Part shown: positions 1-6,624 of the stretch, piece by piece | Position numbering within the stretch: the first letter of the stretch is position 1 | Layout: each line of letters opens with the position of its first letter | NCBI GenBank assembly: GCA_934130215.1 | Contig: CAKOXR010000038.1 | Coordinates: 1 to 8,262, forward strand | Reading direction: 5' to 3' | Length of the DNA stretch: 8,262 nt | Source: an uncultured Bacilli bacterium | GTDB taxonomy: Bacteria; Bacillota_I; Bacilli_A; RF39; UBA660 | Made by a program: the position numbers and the translations under genes | Notes under the pieces: model-generated | Databases searched by the model: none | The model's input: only the letters and a program-made list of their open reading frames with translations | Told to the model about the DNA's origin: nothing

Positions 1-146
1 TATGGAAATAGCCATATATATGGTTCAACTATTCCATAACTAGCCCAGTTTGCTAAATTTTCAACAATTAATGTTGATAAATAAAATAAGGCAAGTGCTA
101 CTATAATAAATTTTATCCAATCTTTTTTTTCAGCTCTTATTTTCAT
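1..146 (-). CDS. Unidentified membrane protein, N-terminal fragment
   Basis: The reading frame opens with ATG at 146 and runs off the left edge of the window, so only the first 48 codons are visible. A strong Shine-Dalgarno GGAGGA (151-156) lies 4 nt upstream, which makes this a real gene start. The fragment begins with a short charged segment (MKIRAEKKDWIK) followed by a hydrophobic stretch at about residues 12-30 (starting FIIVALALFYLSTLIV), which looks like a membrane helix or uncleaved signal anchor. The positive residues before the helix suggest that the N terminus is cytoplasmic. After the helix come aromatic residues (NWASYG, PYIWLFP). I do not recognise the family, and no function can be assigned from this fragment. 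It lies 62 nt downstream of dnaJ and probably has its own promoter, so it need not belong to the chaperone operon. Confidence 0.75.
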   Translation of the reverse strand, partial: MKIRAEKKDWIKFIIVALALFYLSTLIVENLANWASYGIVEPYIWLFP

Positions 147-169
147 AATATCCTCCGTTTAATAACCTA

Positions 170-196
170 AATATAGTATATCATTTTTTTACTCAA
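170..196 (-). promoter_or_regulatory. Possible promoter for the left-edge membrane protein gene
   Basis: On the minus strand the dnaJ downstream gap carries TTGAGT (191-196) and two overlapping -10 candidates. TATACT (175-180) is preceded by TGA and so resembles an extended -10. TATATT (170-175) lies 15 nt from TTGAGT. Neither pairing gives an ideal 17-nt spacer, so the TGA-TATACT extended -10 is the better guess. The site lies after the dnaJ terminator-like hairpin and before the GGAGGA ribosome binding site, which is where a promoter would be expected. The region is so AT-rich that chance matches are likely. Confidence 0.35.
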
Positions 197-199
197 AAT

Positions 200-224
200 A
201 AAAGAATATTATAAATATTCTCTT
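200..224 (-). terminator. Terminator-like hairpin at the end of dnaJ
   Basis: Minus-strand sequence forms AGAATATT-TAT-AATATTCT (203-221), a perfect 8-bp stem with a 3-nt loop. It can be lengthened to about 11 bp (200-224) with one G-U pair and is followed by a T-rich run ending near 195. The dnaJ stop codon (209-211) lies inside the hairpin. The stem has only one G-C pair, so it would be a weak terminator, but its position at the end of the operon supports the call. Confidence 0.45.
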
Positions 225-1303
225 AATTTTTTAAATTCTTTATTATCTTCCAAATTTGTTTCTCTTAATTTTTCAAGTAAAAGTTTTTGTTCTCTTGTTA
301 ATTTTGTTGGAGGTAATATATTTAAAACAACATACATATCTCCTTTTTTACCATTGTTAACATTTTGAATACCTTTACCTTTTATTCTTAATTTATCACC
401 AGTTTTTGAATTTTCAGGAATTGTTAATTTTATTGTACCATCAATTGTTGGAACATCTTTTTTACATCCAAGAGCAGAATCTACAATAGTAATTGGTAAA
501 AATAAATAAATATCATCATCTTCTCTTTCAAATATTGGATGACTTTCAACTTTGAACTCTATATATAAATCTCCATTTGGTCCACCATTATATCCAGCTT
601 CACCTTTTCCTGCTATTCTCAACTGATTACCATTATCTACACCAGCAGGTACTTTTATTTCTAATTCTTTTGTTGCTTTTACTTTACCGTTTCCATTACA
701 ATTTGTACAAGTTTTATCGTAAGTTATTCCTTTTCCTTTACAATTTGTACAAGTTGTTCTTGTCATAAATGAACCAAATAATGATCTTTGTTCACTTGTT
801 ACAGTTCCACTTCCATGACAAACGGGACATGTTTTTTCTCCTGTTCCTCCTTTGCCATTACATTTTGTACATTCACAATTTGTTGTTACTTTTATTGTTT
901 TTTTACATCCTTTTATTGCTTCTTCGAATGTTAAATTTACTCTTACTAAGCTATCTTCTCCTTTTTGACTTCCTCTTGATGTTCTTCCACCAAAATTGAA
1001 GCCTCCAAAGGAACTACCAAATAGATCAGAGAAAATATCTGAAAAATCAAATCCAGAGAAATCATAAGATCCAGATGACCCATTTTCAAATGCTGAATGT
1101 CCAAATTGATCATATTGTTTTCTTTTATTCGGATCAGATAAAACAGCATATGCTTCTTGAGCTTCTTTAAATTTTTCTGCTGCATCTGGTGCTTTATTAA
1201 TATCTGGATGATATTGTTTTGCTAGTTTCCTAAAAGCACTTTTAATTTCATCATCCGATGCTGTTTTAGATACTCCTAAGACTTCATAATAATCTTTTTT
1301 CAT
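209..1303 (-). CDS. dnaJ: DnaJ, Hsp40 co-chaperone (class A)
   Basis: DnaJ delivers unfolded clients to DnaK and stimulates its ATPase in the cytoplasm. All class A parts are visible in the 364 residues. There is a J domain (about 1-68) with the HPD motif at 32-34, then a Gly/Phe-rich linker (about 75-111) containing the DIF-type stretch SDIFSDLFG. A zinc domain follows with four CxxCxGxG motifs starting at C145, C159, C185 and C199, which by family pattern bind two zinc ions. Two C-terminal beta domains for substrate and dimerisation complete the protein. The length is close to the usual 370-380. I chose ATG at 1303 because AAGGAG (1311-1316) lies 7 nt upstream and MKKDYYEVLG is the normal family start; upstream ATGs at 1309 and 1321 are too close to or beyond this site. 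The start lies inside the pepF 3' end, overlapping it by 20 nt, which suggests translational coupling. Unusually, dnaJ follows pepF rather than dnaK. Confidence 0.97.
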   Translation of the reverse strand: MKKDYYEVLGVSKTASDDEIKSAFRKLAKQYHPDINKAPDAAEKFKEAQEAYAVLSDPNKRKQYDQFGHSAFENGSSGSYDFSGFDFSDIFSDLFGSSFGGFNFGGRTSRGSQKGEDSLVRVNLTFEEAIKGCKKTIKVTTNCECTKCNGKGGTGEKTCPVCHGSGTVTSEQRSLFGSFMTRTTCTNCKGKGITYDKTCTNCNGNGKVKATKELEIKVPAGVDNGNQLRIAGKGEAGYNGGPNGDLYIEFKVESHPIFEREDDDIYLFLPITIVDSALGCKKDVPTIDGTIKLTIPENSKTGDKLRIKGKGIQNVNNGKKGDMYVVLNILPPTKLTREQKLLLEKLRETNLEDNKEFKKLREYL

Positions 1304-3083
1304 AAACATACTCCTTATCAATTAATTCATTAAATGATTCTAGTGCTTCATATAATATATCATCATTTAATATATCTATATCACATTTTTTTAATAGTTC
1401 TAGTGGATAATCTTGACCACCACTTTTTAAAAGGTTAATATACTTGTTTATAAATTCAACATCATTTGCTTTAATTCTTTTTACAATATAACTTGCTATT
1501 GATAATCCTGTTGCATATTTATAAACATAAAATGAATCATAAAAATGAGGTATTCTTGACCATTCATATTTTATTTTTTCATCAATTTTTATATTTTCTT
1601 TAAAATATAATTTTATTTTATCATAATAAATATCTGAGATAGTTTCACTTGTTAGTGTTATTCCATTCATACTTTGTTCGTGGATATCTTTTTCAAATTC
1701 TGCGAACATTGTTTGTCTATAAATGGTTGCTCTATAAAGTTCTAAGATATTACTTGTTATATATTTTTTTTCATCTATATCATCATTATTTTCAAGGAAA
1801 TAATTTGCAAGTAACAATTCATTTACTGTAGATGCTATTTCTGCTAAAAATATAGGATAACCTGCTTCATGATATGGATTATATTTATTTGAAAAATATG
1901 TATGTACTGAATGACCAAGTTCATGAGCTAATGTTGATATGCTATCATAATCATAATTATAATTTGTTAAAATATAAGGATCTGTAGTATAAGAACCCCA
2001 TGAATAAGCTCCTGATTTTTTATTTTTGTTTTCAAATACATCAATCCAATTTTCATCAAATGCTTTATTTATAACTTTTATATATTCATCACCTAAAACA
2101 CCTAAAGCATTTTTAATTATTTCTTTTGCTTCTTCATATTCATATTTTTTTGATGATTTTTCTTTTAAACTTGTATATAAATCATATATATGTAATTCTT
2201 TTAAATTTAAAATTTGTTTTTTTAAATCATAATATTTATATAAATAAGGTAAACCTTTATGAACTGAATTTATTAATTTGTCATATAATAAAACATCTAT
2301 ATCATCACTATATAAAGATTGATAAAGTGCTGATGGATAATTTCTTAAAGTTGCTATTTTATTATTTACATCAATAGTTGTAGATAATAAACTTGCATAT
2401 GTATTAATTAAAGAATAATAACTATCTAACATTTTATTGAAAGCGGATTTTCTTACCTTCCTATTAGTTGAACTAATAAATAAAGAATAATTAGCATTTG
2501 TTAGTTCAACTTTTTCGTTATTTTCATTTAATGTTTTACCAAATTTCATATCTGTATTACTTAAATAATATGCTGTTGTTTGACTTTGTTCAAGTGCATT
2601 TGATAAAACAGCTAGTATATGTTCTTCTTTATTTGATAAAACATGACTTTTATATCTAAAAGTATCTTGTAGTGTTTTTTTATAAGTTTCTAACTTTTCG
2701 TTTTCTAAAATGTATTTTAAAACTATTTCATAATCACTACTTAATAATTCTGGATTTATAAAAGATGTTAAAGATGCAAATTTATTTATTGCTGTTTCAA
2801 CTCTACCTACATAATCTTTATATAAATCATTACTTGAATCTTCATCTAATCTCATTTTTGCATAAACATACAATTTACTTAAAATCATACTATAATTATC
2901 TAAATCTGTTAATAAATTATATAAACTATCACTAGATTCGAGAATTTTTCCTTTATATTTTGTTATTTCTTCTTGTTTATTTGTAATATAATTTAATTCA
3001 TTTAAAAAATCTTGATTTGTTTTATATATTTTTTCTAAATCCCATTTATATTTTTTATCAATTTCTTCTCTTAATTTTGGCAT
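1284..3083 (-). CDS. pepF: Oligoendopeptidase F, M3B zinc peptidase
   Basis: This is a cytoplasmic metallopeptidase of the PepF/M3B family, which cuts short peptides (roughly 7-17 residues in characterised members) rather than whole proteins. The 599 residues match the family's usual length of about 600. The N terminus (REEIDKKYKWDLEKIY) is typical of the family. The zinc site is H387-E-L-G-H391, with third ligand E415 in FLAEIASTVNE, 24 residues on. Near the C terminus, HFYDSFYVYKYATG (H513 to about 526) matches the conserved substrate-binding and transition-state region. AAAGGA (3088-3093) lies 4 nt before the ATG. The gene ends in TGA (1284-1286) inside dnaJ. It sits 45 nt after dnaK, behind a strong hairpin, where most Bacillota have dnaJ directly. 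Its placement suggests shared heat-shock control and a role in clearing peptides released by stress proteolysis, which is inference. Catalytic residues look intact. Confidence 0.96.
   Translation of the reverse strand: MPKLREEIDKKYKWDLEKIYKTNQDFLNELNYITNKQEEITKYKGKILESSDSLYNLLTDLDNYSMILSKLYVYAKMRLDEDSSNDLYKDYVGRVETAINKFASLTSFINPELLSSDYEIVLKYILENEKLETYKKTLQDTFRYKSHVLSNKEEHILAVLSNALEQSQTTAYYLSNTDMKFGKTLNENNEKVELTNANYSLFISSTNRKVRKSAFNKMLDSYYSLINTYASLLSTTIDVNNKIATLRNYPSALYQSLYSDDIDVLLYDKLINSVHKGLPYLYKYYDLKKQILNLKELHIYDLYTSLKEKSSKKYEYEEAKEIIKNALGVLGDEYIKVINKAFDENWIDVFENKNKKSGAYSWGSYTTDPYILTNYNYDYDSISTLAHELGHSVHTYFSNKYNPYHEAGYPIFLAEIASTVNELLLANYFLENNDDIDEKKYITSNILELYRATIYRQTMFAEFEKDIHEQSMNGITLTSETISDIYYDKIKLYFKENIKIDEKIKYEWSRIPHFYDSFYVYKYATGLSIASYIVKRIKANDVEFINKYINLLKSGGQDYPLELLKKCDIDILNDDILYEALESFNELIDKEYVYEKRLL
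1311..1316 (-). promoter_or_regulatory. Ribosome binding site deciding the dnaJ start
   Basis: AAGGAG on the minus strand lies 7 nt before ATG 1303 and only 1 nt before ATG 1309, so it selects the MKKDYYEVLG start. It lies upstream of the pepF stop codon, so a ribosome finishing pepF passes over it. Confidence 0.85.
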
Positions 3084-3094
3084 ATTTTCCTTTC

Positions 3095-3130
3095 AAAAAG
3101 TAAGTTCTGGTATAAACCAGAACTTCTTTT
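3095..3130 (-). terminator. Hairpin between dnaK and pepF (partial terminator or processing site)
   Basis: A perfect 10-bp stem AAGTTCTGGT / ACCAGAACTT (3102-3111 and 3116-3125) with a 4-nt loop begins 3 nt after the dnaK stop codon. On the minus strand it is followed by AC and then five T residues (3095-3099). If the A at 3101 is bulged, the stem gains five more pairs (AAAAG with CTTTT). The T-run is short and can be drawn into the stem, and the pepF ribosome binding site follows at once. Partial termination, or a protective or processing hairpin at the end of the dnaK message, therefore fits better than a complete stop. Confidence 0.7.
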
Positions 3131-4931
3131 ATTTTTCTTCATATTCAGCATCTTTTACATCGTCATTACTTTTATTTTCTTGATCAGGTTTTACATCAGT
3201 TTTTTGTGTTTGTTCATAAACTTTAGATGCTAAATTCATTGCTGTTTCATTTAAAGTTTTTGTTTTTGATTTAATATCATCAATATCATTTTTAGTTAAA
3301 GCATCTCTTAAATCTTTGATTTCATTTTCTGCTTTTTCTTTTAATGATTGGTCACATTTATCAGCAAGATCTTTAATTGCTTTTTCTGTTGCAAATATAG
3401 TTTGTTCTGCTTCGTTTCTTGTATCAGCTTCTTCTTTTCGTTTGTTATCTTGTTCTTTATTTGCTTCAGCATCTTTAACCATCTTATCTATTTCTTCTTC
3501 TGATAAACCTGTTGATGATGTTATTGTTATTTTTTGTTCTTTTCCAGTTCCCATATCTTTTGCTTTAACATTTACAATACCATTAGCATCAATATCAAAT
3601 GTTACTTCAATTTGTGGTACTCCTCTTGGTGCTGGTGGAATGTCTGTTAATTGGAATCTTCCAAGTGTTTTGTTATCATTTGCCATTGATCTTTCACCTT
3701 GTAATACATGTATATCAACAGCTGGTTGATTGTCTGCTGCAGTTGAGAATACTTGTGATTTACTTGTTGGGATTGTTGTATTTCTAGGTATTAATACTGT
3801 CATTACTCCACCTAATGTTTCAAGTCCAAGTGATAATGGTGTTACATCTAGTAATACGATATCATTAACATCTCCTGTTAATACACCACCTTGTATTGCT
3901 GCACCCATTGCAACTACTTCATCTGGGTTTACTCCTTTACTTGGTTCTTTACCTAATTCTTTTTTAACTATTTCTTGTACTTTTGGTATTCTTGTAGATC
4001 CACCTACTAGTAATACTTTATCAATTTCGTTTGCCTTTAGATTAGCATCTTTTAAAGCATTTCTTACTGGTATTAATGTTGATTCTAGTAAATCATCTAT
4101 TAATTCTTCGAATTTTGCTCTTGTTAATGTTATATCTAAGTGTAATGGACCATTTTCTCCTTGTGATATAAATGGTAAAGATATTTGAGTACTTGTTACA
4201 CCTGATAAGTCTTTTTTGGCTTTTTCAGCTGCATCTTTTAATCTTTGCATTGCCATTTTATCGTTTGATAAATCTATTCCGTTTTCTTTTTTGAATTCTG
4301 AAACTAGGTAATCCATGATTCGTTTATCAAAATCATCTCCACCTAATCTATTATTTCCGCTTGTTGATTTTACTTCAAATACTCCGTCTCCTAATTCTAG
4401 TATTGATACATCAAATGTACCTCCACCTAGATCGAATACTAGTACTGTTTCATTGTTATCTTTATCAAGGCCATAAGCAAGTGCTGCTGCTGTTGGTTCA
4501 TTAATAATTCTTTCTACTTCTAATCCTGCAATTTTACCTGCATTTTTTGTTGCTTGTCTTTGTGAATCATTAAAATATGCTGGTACAGTGATAACTGCTT
4601 TATTAACTGTTGTTCCTAGGTAGTTTTCTGCTGTTTTTTTAAGATCTGATAGTATCATTGCACTTATTTCTTCTGGTGAATATTTTTTTCCGTTTACTTC
4701 TACTTTTTCGTTTGATCCCATTAATCTTTTTATTGATGATATTGTATTAGGATTTGTTATTGCTTGTCTTTTTGCTGCTGCTCCTACTATAATATCGTTT
4801 CCTTTAAATGCAACTACTGATGGAGTTGTTCTATCTCCTTCTGCATTAGCGATTACTTTTGCTTCGCCACCTTCATATACACAAACACAACTGTTTGTTG
4901 TTCCTAAGTCTATTCCTATTATTTTACTCAT
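3129..4931 (-). CDS. dnaK: DnaK, Hsp70 chaperone
   Basis: DnaK is the ATP-driven cytoplasmic chaperone that binds exposed hydrophobic peptide segments, working with DnaJ and GrpE. The 600 residues show the complete architecture. The nucleotide-binding domain has GIDLGTTNS (6-14), FDLGGGTFDV (from D167) and GGSTRIPKV (from G310). The hydrophobic interdomain linker IVLLD is at 358-362. The beta substrate-binding domain starts DVTPLSLGLETLGG and is followed by the helical lid. The charged tail ends in DAEYEEK, close to the usual bacterial EEVD-like end. The length is near Gram-positive DnaK (about 610). ATG 4931 is preferred because AAAGGA (4942-4947) lies 10 nt upstream, whereas the in-frame ATG at 4940 is only 1 nt from it, and MSKIIGIDLG is the family start. 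The gene follows grpE by 18 nt. It is the last gene before the hairpin, so its message level may exceed that of pepF-dnaJ. Confidence 0.99.
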   Translation of the reverse strand: MSKIIGIDLGTTNSCVCVYEGGEAKVIANAEGDRTTPSVVAFKGNDIIVGAAAKRQAITNPNTISSIKRLMGSNEKVEVNGKKYSPEEISAMILSDLKKTAENYLGTTVNKAVITVPAYFNDSQRQATKNAGKIAGLEVERIINEPTAAALAYGLDKDNNETVLVFDLGGGTFDVSILELGDGVFEVKSTSGNNRLGGDDFDKRIMDYLVSEFKKENGIDLSNDKMAMQRLKDAAEKAKKDLSGVTSTQISLPFISQGENGPLHLDITLTRAKFEELIDDLLESTLIPVRNALKDANLKANEIDKVLLVGGSTRIPKVQEIVKKELGKEPSKGVNPDEVVAMGAAIQGGVLTGDVNDIVLLDVTPLSLGLETLGGVMTVLIPRNTTIPTSKSQVFSTAADNQPAVDIHVLQGERSMANDNKTLGRFQLTDIPPAPRGVPQIEVTFDIDANGIVNVKAKDMGTGKEQKITITSSTGLSEEEIDKMVKDAEANKEQDNKRKEEADTRNEAEQTIFATEKAIKDLADKCDQSLKEKAENEIKDLRDALTKNDIDDIKSKTKTLNETAMNLASKVYEQTQKTDVKPDQENKSNDDVKDAEYEEK

Positions 4932-4941
4932 ATTTATCATT

Positions 4942-4947
4942 TCCTTT
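4942..4947 (-). promoter_or_regulatory. Ribosome binding site deciding the dnaK start
   Basis: AAAGGA on the minus strand lies 10 nt before ATG 4931 and 1 nt before ATG 4940. It therefore supports the MSKIIGIDLG start and rules out the longer MINMSK form. Confidence 0.75.
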
Positions 4948-4949
4948 CT

Positions 4950-5519
4950 TTATATGCTAACTTTTACTTTAGCATGTCTTATTACTTTGTCTTTTAATAG
5001 ATAACCTTTTTGTAATACTTCGATTACTATCCCTGGTTCTACTCCTTCAATTTTTTCTGTTAGTAGTGCTTCATGATAGTTTGGATCAAATGGTTTACTG
5101 CTTCCGTCTATTGGTTTTACTCCGAATGTTTTTAATACTTGTTCAAGGTTACACCATACCATTTTAAATCCTTTTAAGAATTTTGATAGTTCGTCGTTTA
5201 GATCGTTATCATCTAATTTAACTGCTCTTTCAAAATTGTCTAAAATTGGTAGAATTTGTTCTATTAGGTCTTGATTACAATATTTTAATGTTTTTGCTAT
5301 TTCTTCATCTTTTCTTTTTCTATAGTTTATTGTTTCTGCTTTTTCTTTTAAAATATTATTTTCTTTTTCTTTTAGTTCATTTTCAAGTTTATCAATTTTA
5401 GTTTTTAATTTTTGTATTTCTTCATCACAATTACATTCTTTTTTTGTATTTTCTTTACATGTGCATGTTTCTTGATTACATTCACATTTTTTTGTTGGGT
5501 TTGTTTTTTCTTTTTTCAT
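4950..5519 (-). CDS. grpE: GrpE, nucleotide exchange factor, with cysteine-rich N terminus
   Basis: GrpE is a dimer that releases ADP from DnaK and so resets the folding cycle. The 189 residues match the usual length. A charged, probably coiled-coil helix runs over about residues 33-75 (IQKLKTKIDKLENELKEKEN). A four-helix-bundle region follows (NFERAVKL, FLKGFKMV), then the C-terminal beta domain with the family signature around GYLLKDKVIRHAKVKV (from G172). The N-terminal tail is unusual: three CxC pairs, C12-E-C14, C19-T-C21 and C29-N-C31, lie within 20 residues in a Lys/Glu-rich context. Most GrpE tails are acidic and lack cysteine. Such pairs could bind a metal or form disulfides, but nothing in the sequence proves this. 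The ATG at 5519 has GAGAGG (5525-5530) 5 nt upstream, inside the hrcA 3' end. Only 2 nt separate the hrcA stop from this start, so coupled translation is likely. Confidence 0.96.
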   Translation of the reverse strand: MKKEKTNPTKKCECNQETCTCKENTKKECNCDEEIQKLKTKIDKLENELKEKENNILKEKAETINYRKRKDEEIAKTLKYCNQDLIEQILPILDNFERAVKLDDNDLNDELSKFLKGFKMVWCNLEQVLKTFGVKPIDGSSKPFDPNYHEALLTEKIEGVEPGIVIEVLQKGYLLKDKVIRHAKVKVSI

Positions 5520-5521
5520 AT

Positions 5522-6511
5522 TTACCTCTCTATATTTTTCTTTATGTAATTAAGAAGTGCTGTTGCTTTTGCATATTCCATTCTTTTTGGTCCAATAAGT
5601 GCTATTGTTCCTTCTTCTCCGTTTACGGAGTATTTTGTTTTTATTATTGCGATGTCATCGTCTAGTTTGTTTTCACTTCCTATATAAATATTAATTCCGT
5701 TTTCTTCTTCTTTAATACTGCTTACTAGGTTTTTGTCTTCAAATTTGCCTACTATTTCTCTTATTTTTTCGGTGCTACTAAATTCTGGCTGATTTAATAT
5801 GTTAACTGCTCCGTTTACTTTTACTGTTGTTTCTTCTTTAAAGTCGTTTAGGGCATTATAGAATGCATTATATATTGCATCGTGTTGTTTTATATATGTT
5901 CCAATTATTGGTTTTACTTCGTATTCTAGTTTAGTGCATATTTCATCTATTGGTGTTCCTACTATTAGTTTATTTATTAGTTCAACTGTTTTTCTTATTT
6001 CTTCTAAACTTATATTTTCGTTTAAACATATATTTCTGTGTTCTACATGTCCTTTATCTGTTATTACTAAAGCTAGCAAATTATTATCAGATAGTGGTAC
6101 TACTTCCATTCTACTTAATAGGTTTTCTTTTGATGATGTTCCTAGTACTATTGTTGTATAACTTGTTAATTCTGATATTATTTCCATACTTCTTAATACT
6201 ACATCGTTTAACATTAAACTATTATTTTTGAATATTGTTTGGAGTTTTAACATTTCATCTCCGTTTAATTCTTTTGGTACCATTATATTATCTACATAAT
6301 ATCTATATCCTAGATCACTTGGTATTCGTCCTGATGATGTATGTGTTTTTTCTAGATATCCTAGTTCTTCAAGAATACTCATTTCATTTCTTATTGTAGC
6401 ACTTGAACATTTTAGTTTTTTACATATTGCTTTAGATCCTACTGGATGTGCTGTTTTTATGTATTCTTCGACTATTATTTTTAGTAAACTAATTTGTCTT
6501 TTAGATATCAA
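5522..6511 (-). CDS. hrcA: HrcA, heat-inducible transcription repressor
   Basis: HrcA binds CIRCE operators as a dimer and represses chaperone genes; in studied bacteria GroEL helps keep it active. With the proposed start the protein has 329 residues (B. subtilis about 343). The N-terminal winged helix shows EYIKTAHPVGSKAI (16-29), the recognition region SSATIRNEMSILEELGYL (36-53) and the HrcA wing signature SGRIPSDLGYRYYVD (60-74). The C-terminal signature GPKRMEYAKA begins at about 307. The start is most likely TTG 6511: GAGGTG (6518-6523) is 6 nt upstream, and the resulting MISKRQISLLKIIVEEY aligns with the usual HrcA start. A GTG at 6520 is in frame but lies within the Shine-Dalgarno site itself. 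The gene is first in the operon, with two CIRCE-type sites upstream, so it controls itself. The N-terminal region holds cysteines C30 and C35, which I would not over-interpret. Confidence 0.96.
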   Translation of the reverse strand: MISKRQISLLKIIVEEYIKTAHPVGSKAICKKLKCSSATIRNEMSILEELGYLEKTHTSSGRIPSDLGYRYYVDNIMVPKELNGDEMLKLQTIFKNNSLMLNDVVLRSMEIISELTSYTTIVLGTSSKENLLSRMEVVPLSDNNLLALVITDKGHVEHRNICLNENISLEEIRKTVELINKLIVGTPIDEICTKLEYEVKPIIGTYIKQHDAIYNAFYNALNDFKEETTVKVNGAVNILNQPEFSSTEKIREIVGKFEDKNLVSSIKEEENGINIYIGSENKLDDDIAIIKTKYSVNGEEGTIALIGPKRMEYAKATALLNYIKKNIER

Positions 6512-6515
6512 ACAT
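6501..6515 (-). other. Four-codon ATG reading frame over the hrcA start
   Basis: An ATG at 6513-6515 opens ATG TTT GAT ATC TAA, out of frame with hrcA and overlapping its TTG start. It shares the same Shine-Dalgarno region (AGAGG ends 4 nt upstream). As ATG is a stronger start than TTG, ribosomes could be diverted here, but nothing shows that it is translated. It may be chance. Confidence 0.25.
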
Positions 6516-6516
6516 A

Positions 6517-6524
6517 CCACCTCT
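6517..6524 (-). promoter_or_regulatory. Ribosome binding site deciding the hrcA start
   Basis: AGAGGTGG on the minus strand contains GAGGTG, a good match to the 16S anti-Shine-Dalgarno complement. It stands 5-6 nt before TTG 6511. The in-frame GTG at 6520 lies inside it, which argues against that longer start. Confidence 0.75.
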
Positions 6525-6565
6525 TTTATTATTATATTCAGTTATCTACTTAACTATACAACTTT

Positions 6566-6592
6566 TTAGCACTCTTTTTCTCTGTGTGCTAA
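6566..6592 (-). promoter_or_regulatory. CIRCE operator 1 (HrcA site), over the transcription start
   Basis: Plus-strand TTAGCACTC-N9-GTGTGCTAA matches the CIRCE consensus TTAGCACTC-N9-GAGTGCTAA at 17 of 18 arm positions, with the exact 9-nt spacer. It begins at the predicted +1 (about 6590) and extends into the 5' leader of hrcA, the usual place for HrcA to block transcription. On the mRNA the same palindrome could form a 5' stem-loop. Confidence 0.95.
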
Positions 6593-6596
6593 TAAC

Positions 6597-6624
6597 ATTA
6601 TATCACTTTTATTAGCACTGTCAA
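6597..6624 (-). promoter_or_regulatory. Sigma-A promoter of the hrcA operon
   Basis: The minus strand carries TTGACA (6619-6624), a 16-nt spacer and TATAAT (6597-6602), both full consensus. TGA directly before the -10 gives an extended -10 (TGN). The predicted start is near 6590, leaving a leader of about 79 nt before the hrcA TTG. Such a strong promoter is typical of genes held down by a repressor and released on heat shock. Confidence 0.92.

Noticed and set aside
577..999. Plus-strand frames opposite dnaJ encoding Leu/Phe/Tyr-rich peptides
   Set aside because: The hydrophobic composition is what an AT-rich gene gives when read in antisense. There is no start signal or family match, and dnaJ on the other strand is certain.
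946..1185. Minus-strand 79-codon frame inside dnaJ
   Set aside because: It is a shifted frame of the J-domain and Gly/Phe region of an intact dnaJ, so not evidence of a frameshift.
1266..1286. Genetic code 4 (TGA as Trp), since pepF ends in TGA and readthrough adds only six codons
   Set aside because: Trp codons in the long genes here are TGG and no long gene is interrupted by in-frame TGA, which would be unlikely in a code-4 genome.
3316..4188. Two adjacent plus-strand open frames of 137 and 152 codons opposite dnaK
   Set aside because: They mirror the strongly conserved dnaK coding strand. Long antisense frames over dnaK are a well-known artefact; no Shine-Dalgarno or recognisable protein supports them.
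5522..6520. Longer hrcA form starting at GTG 6520
   Set aside because: That GTG is part of the Shine-Dalgarno sequence AGAGGTGG, and the added residues (Val, Cys) do not match the usual HrcA start.
6531..6536. Second TATAAT close to the hrcA start as an extra promoter
   Set aside because: No good -35 stands at 16-18 nt (TTGTAT is 19 nt away), and transcription would start almost at the Shine-Dalgarno site. It is probably AT-rich leader sequence.
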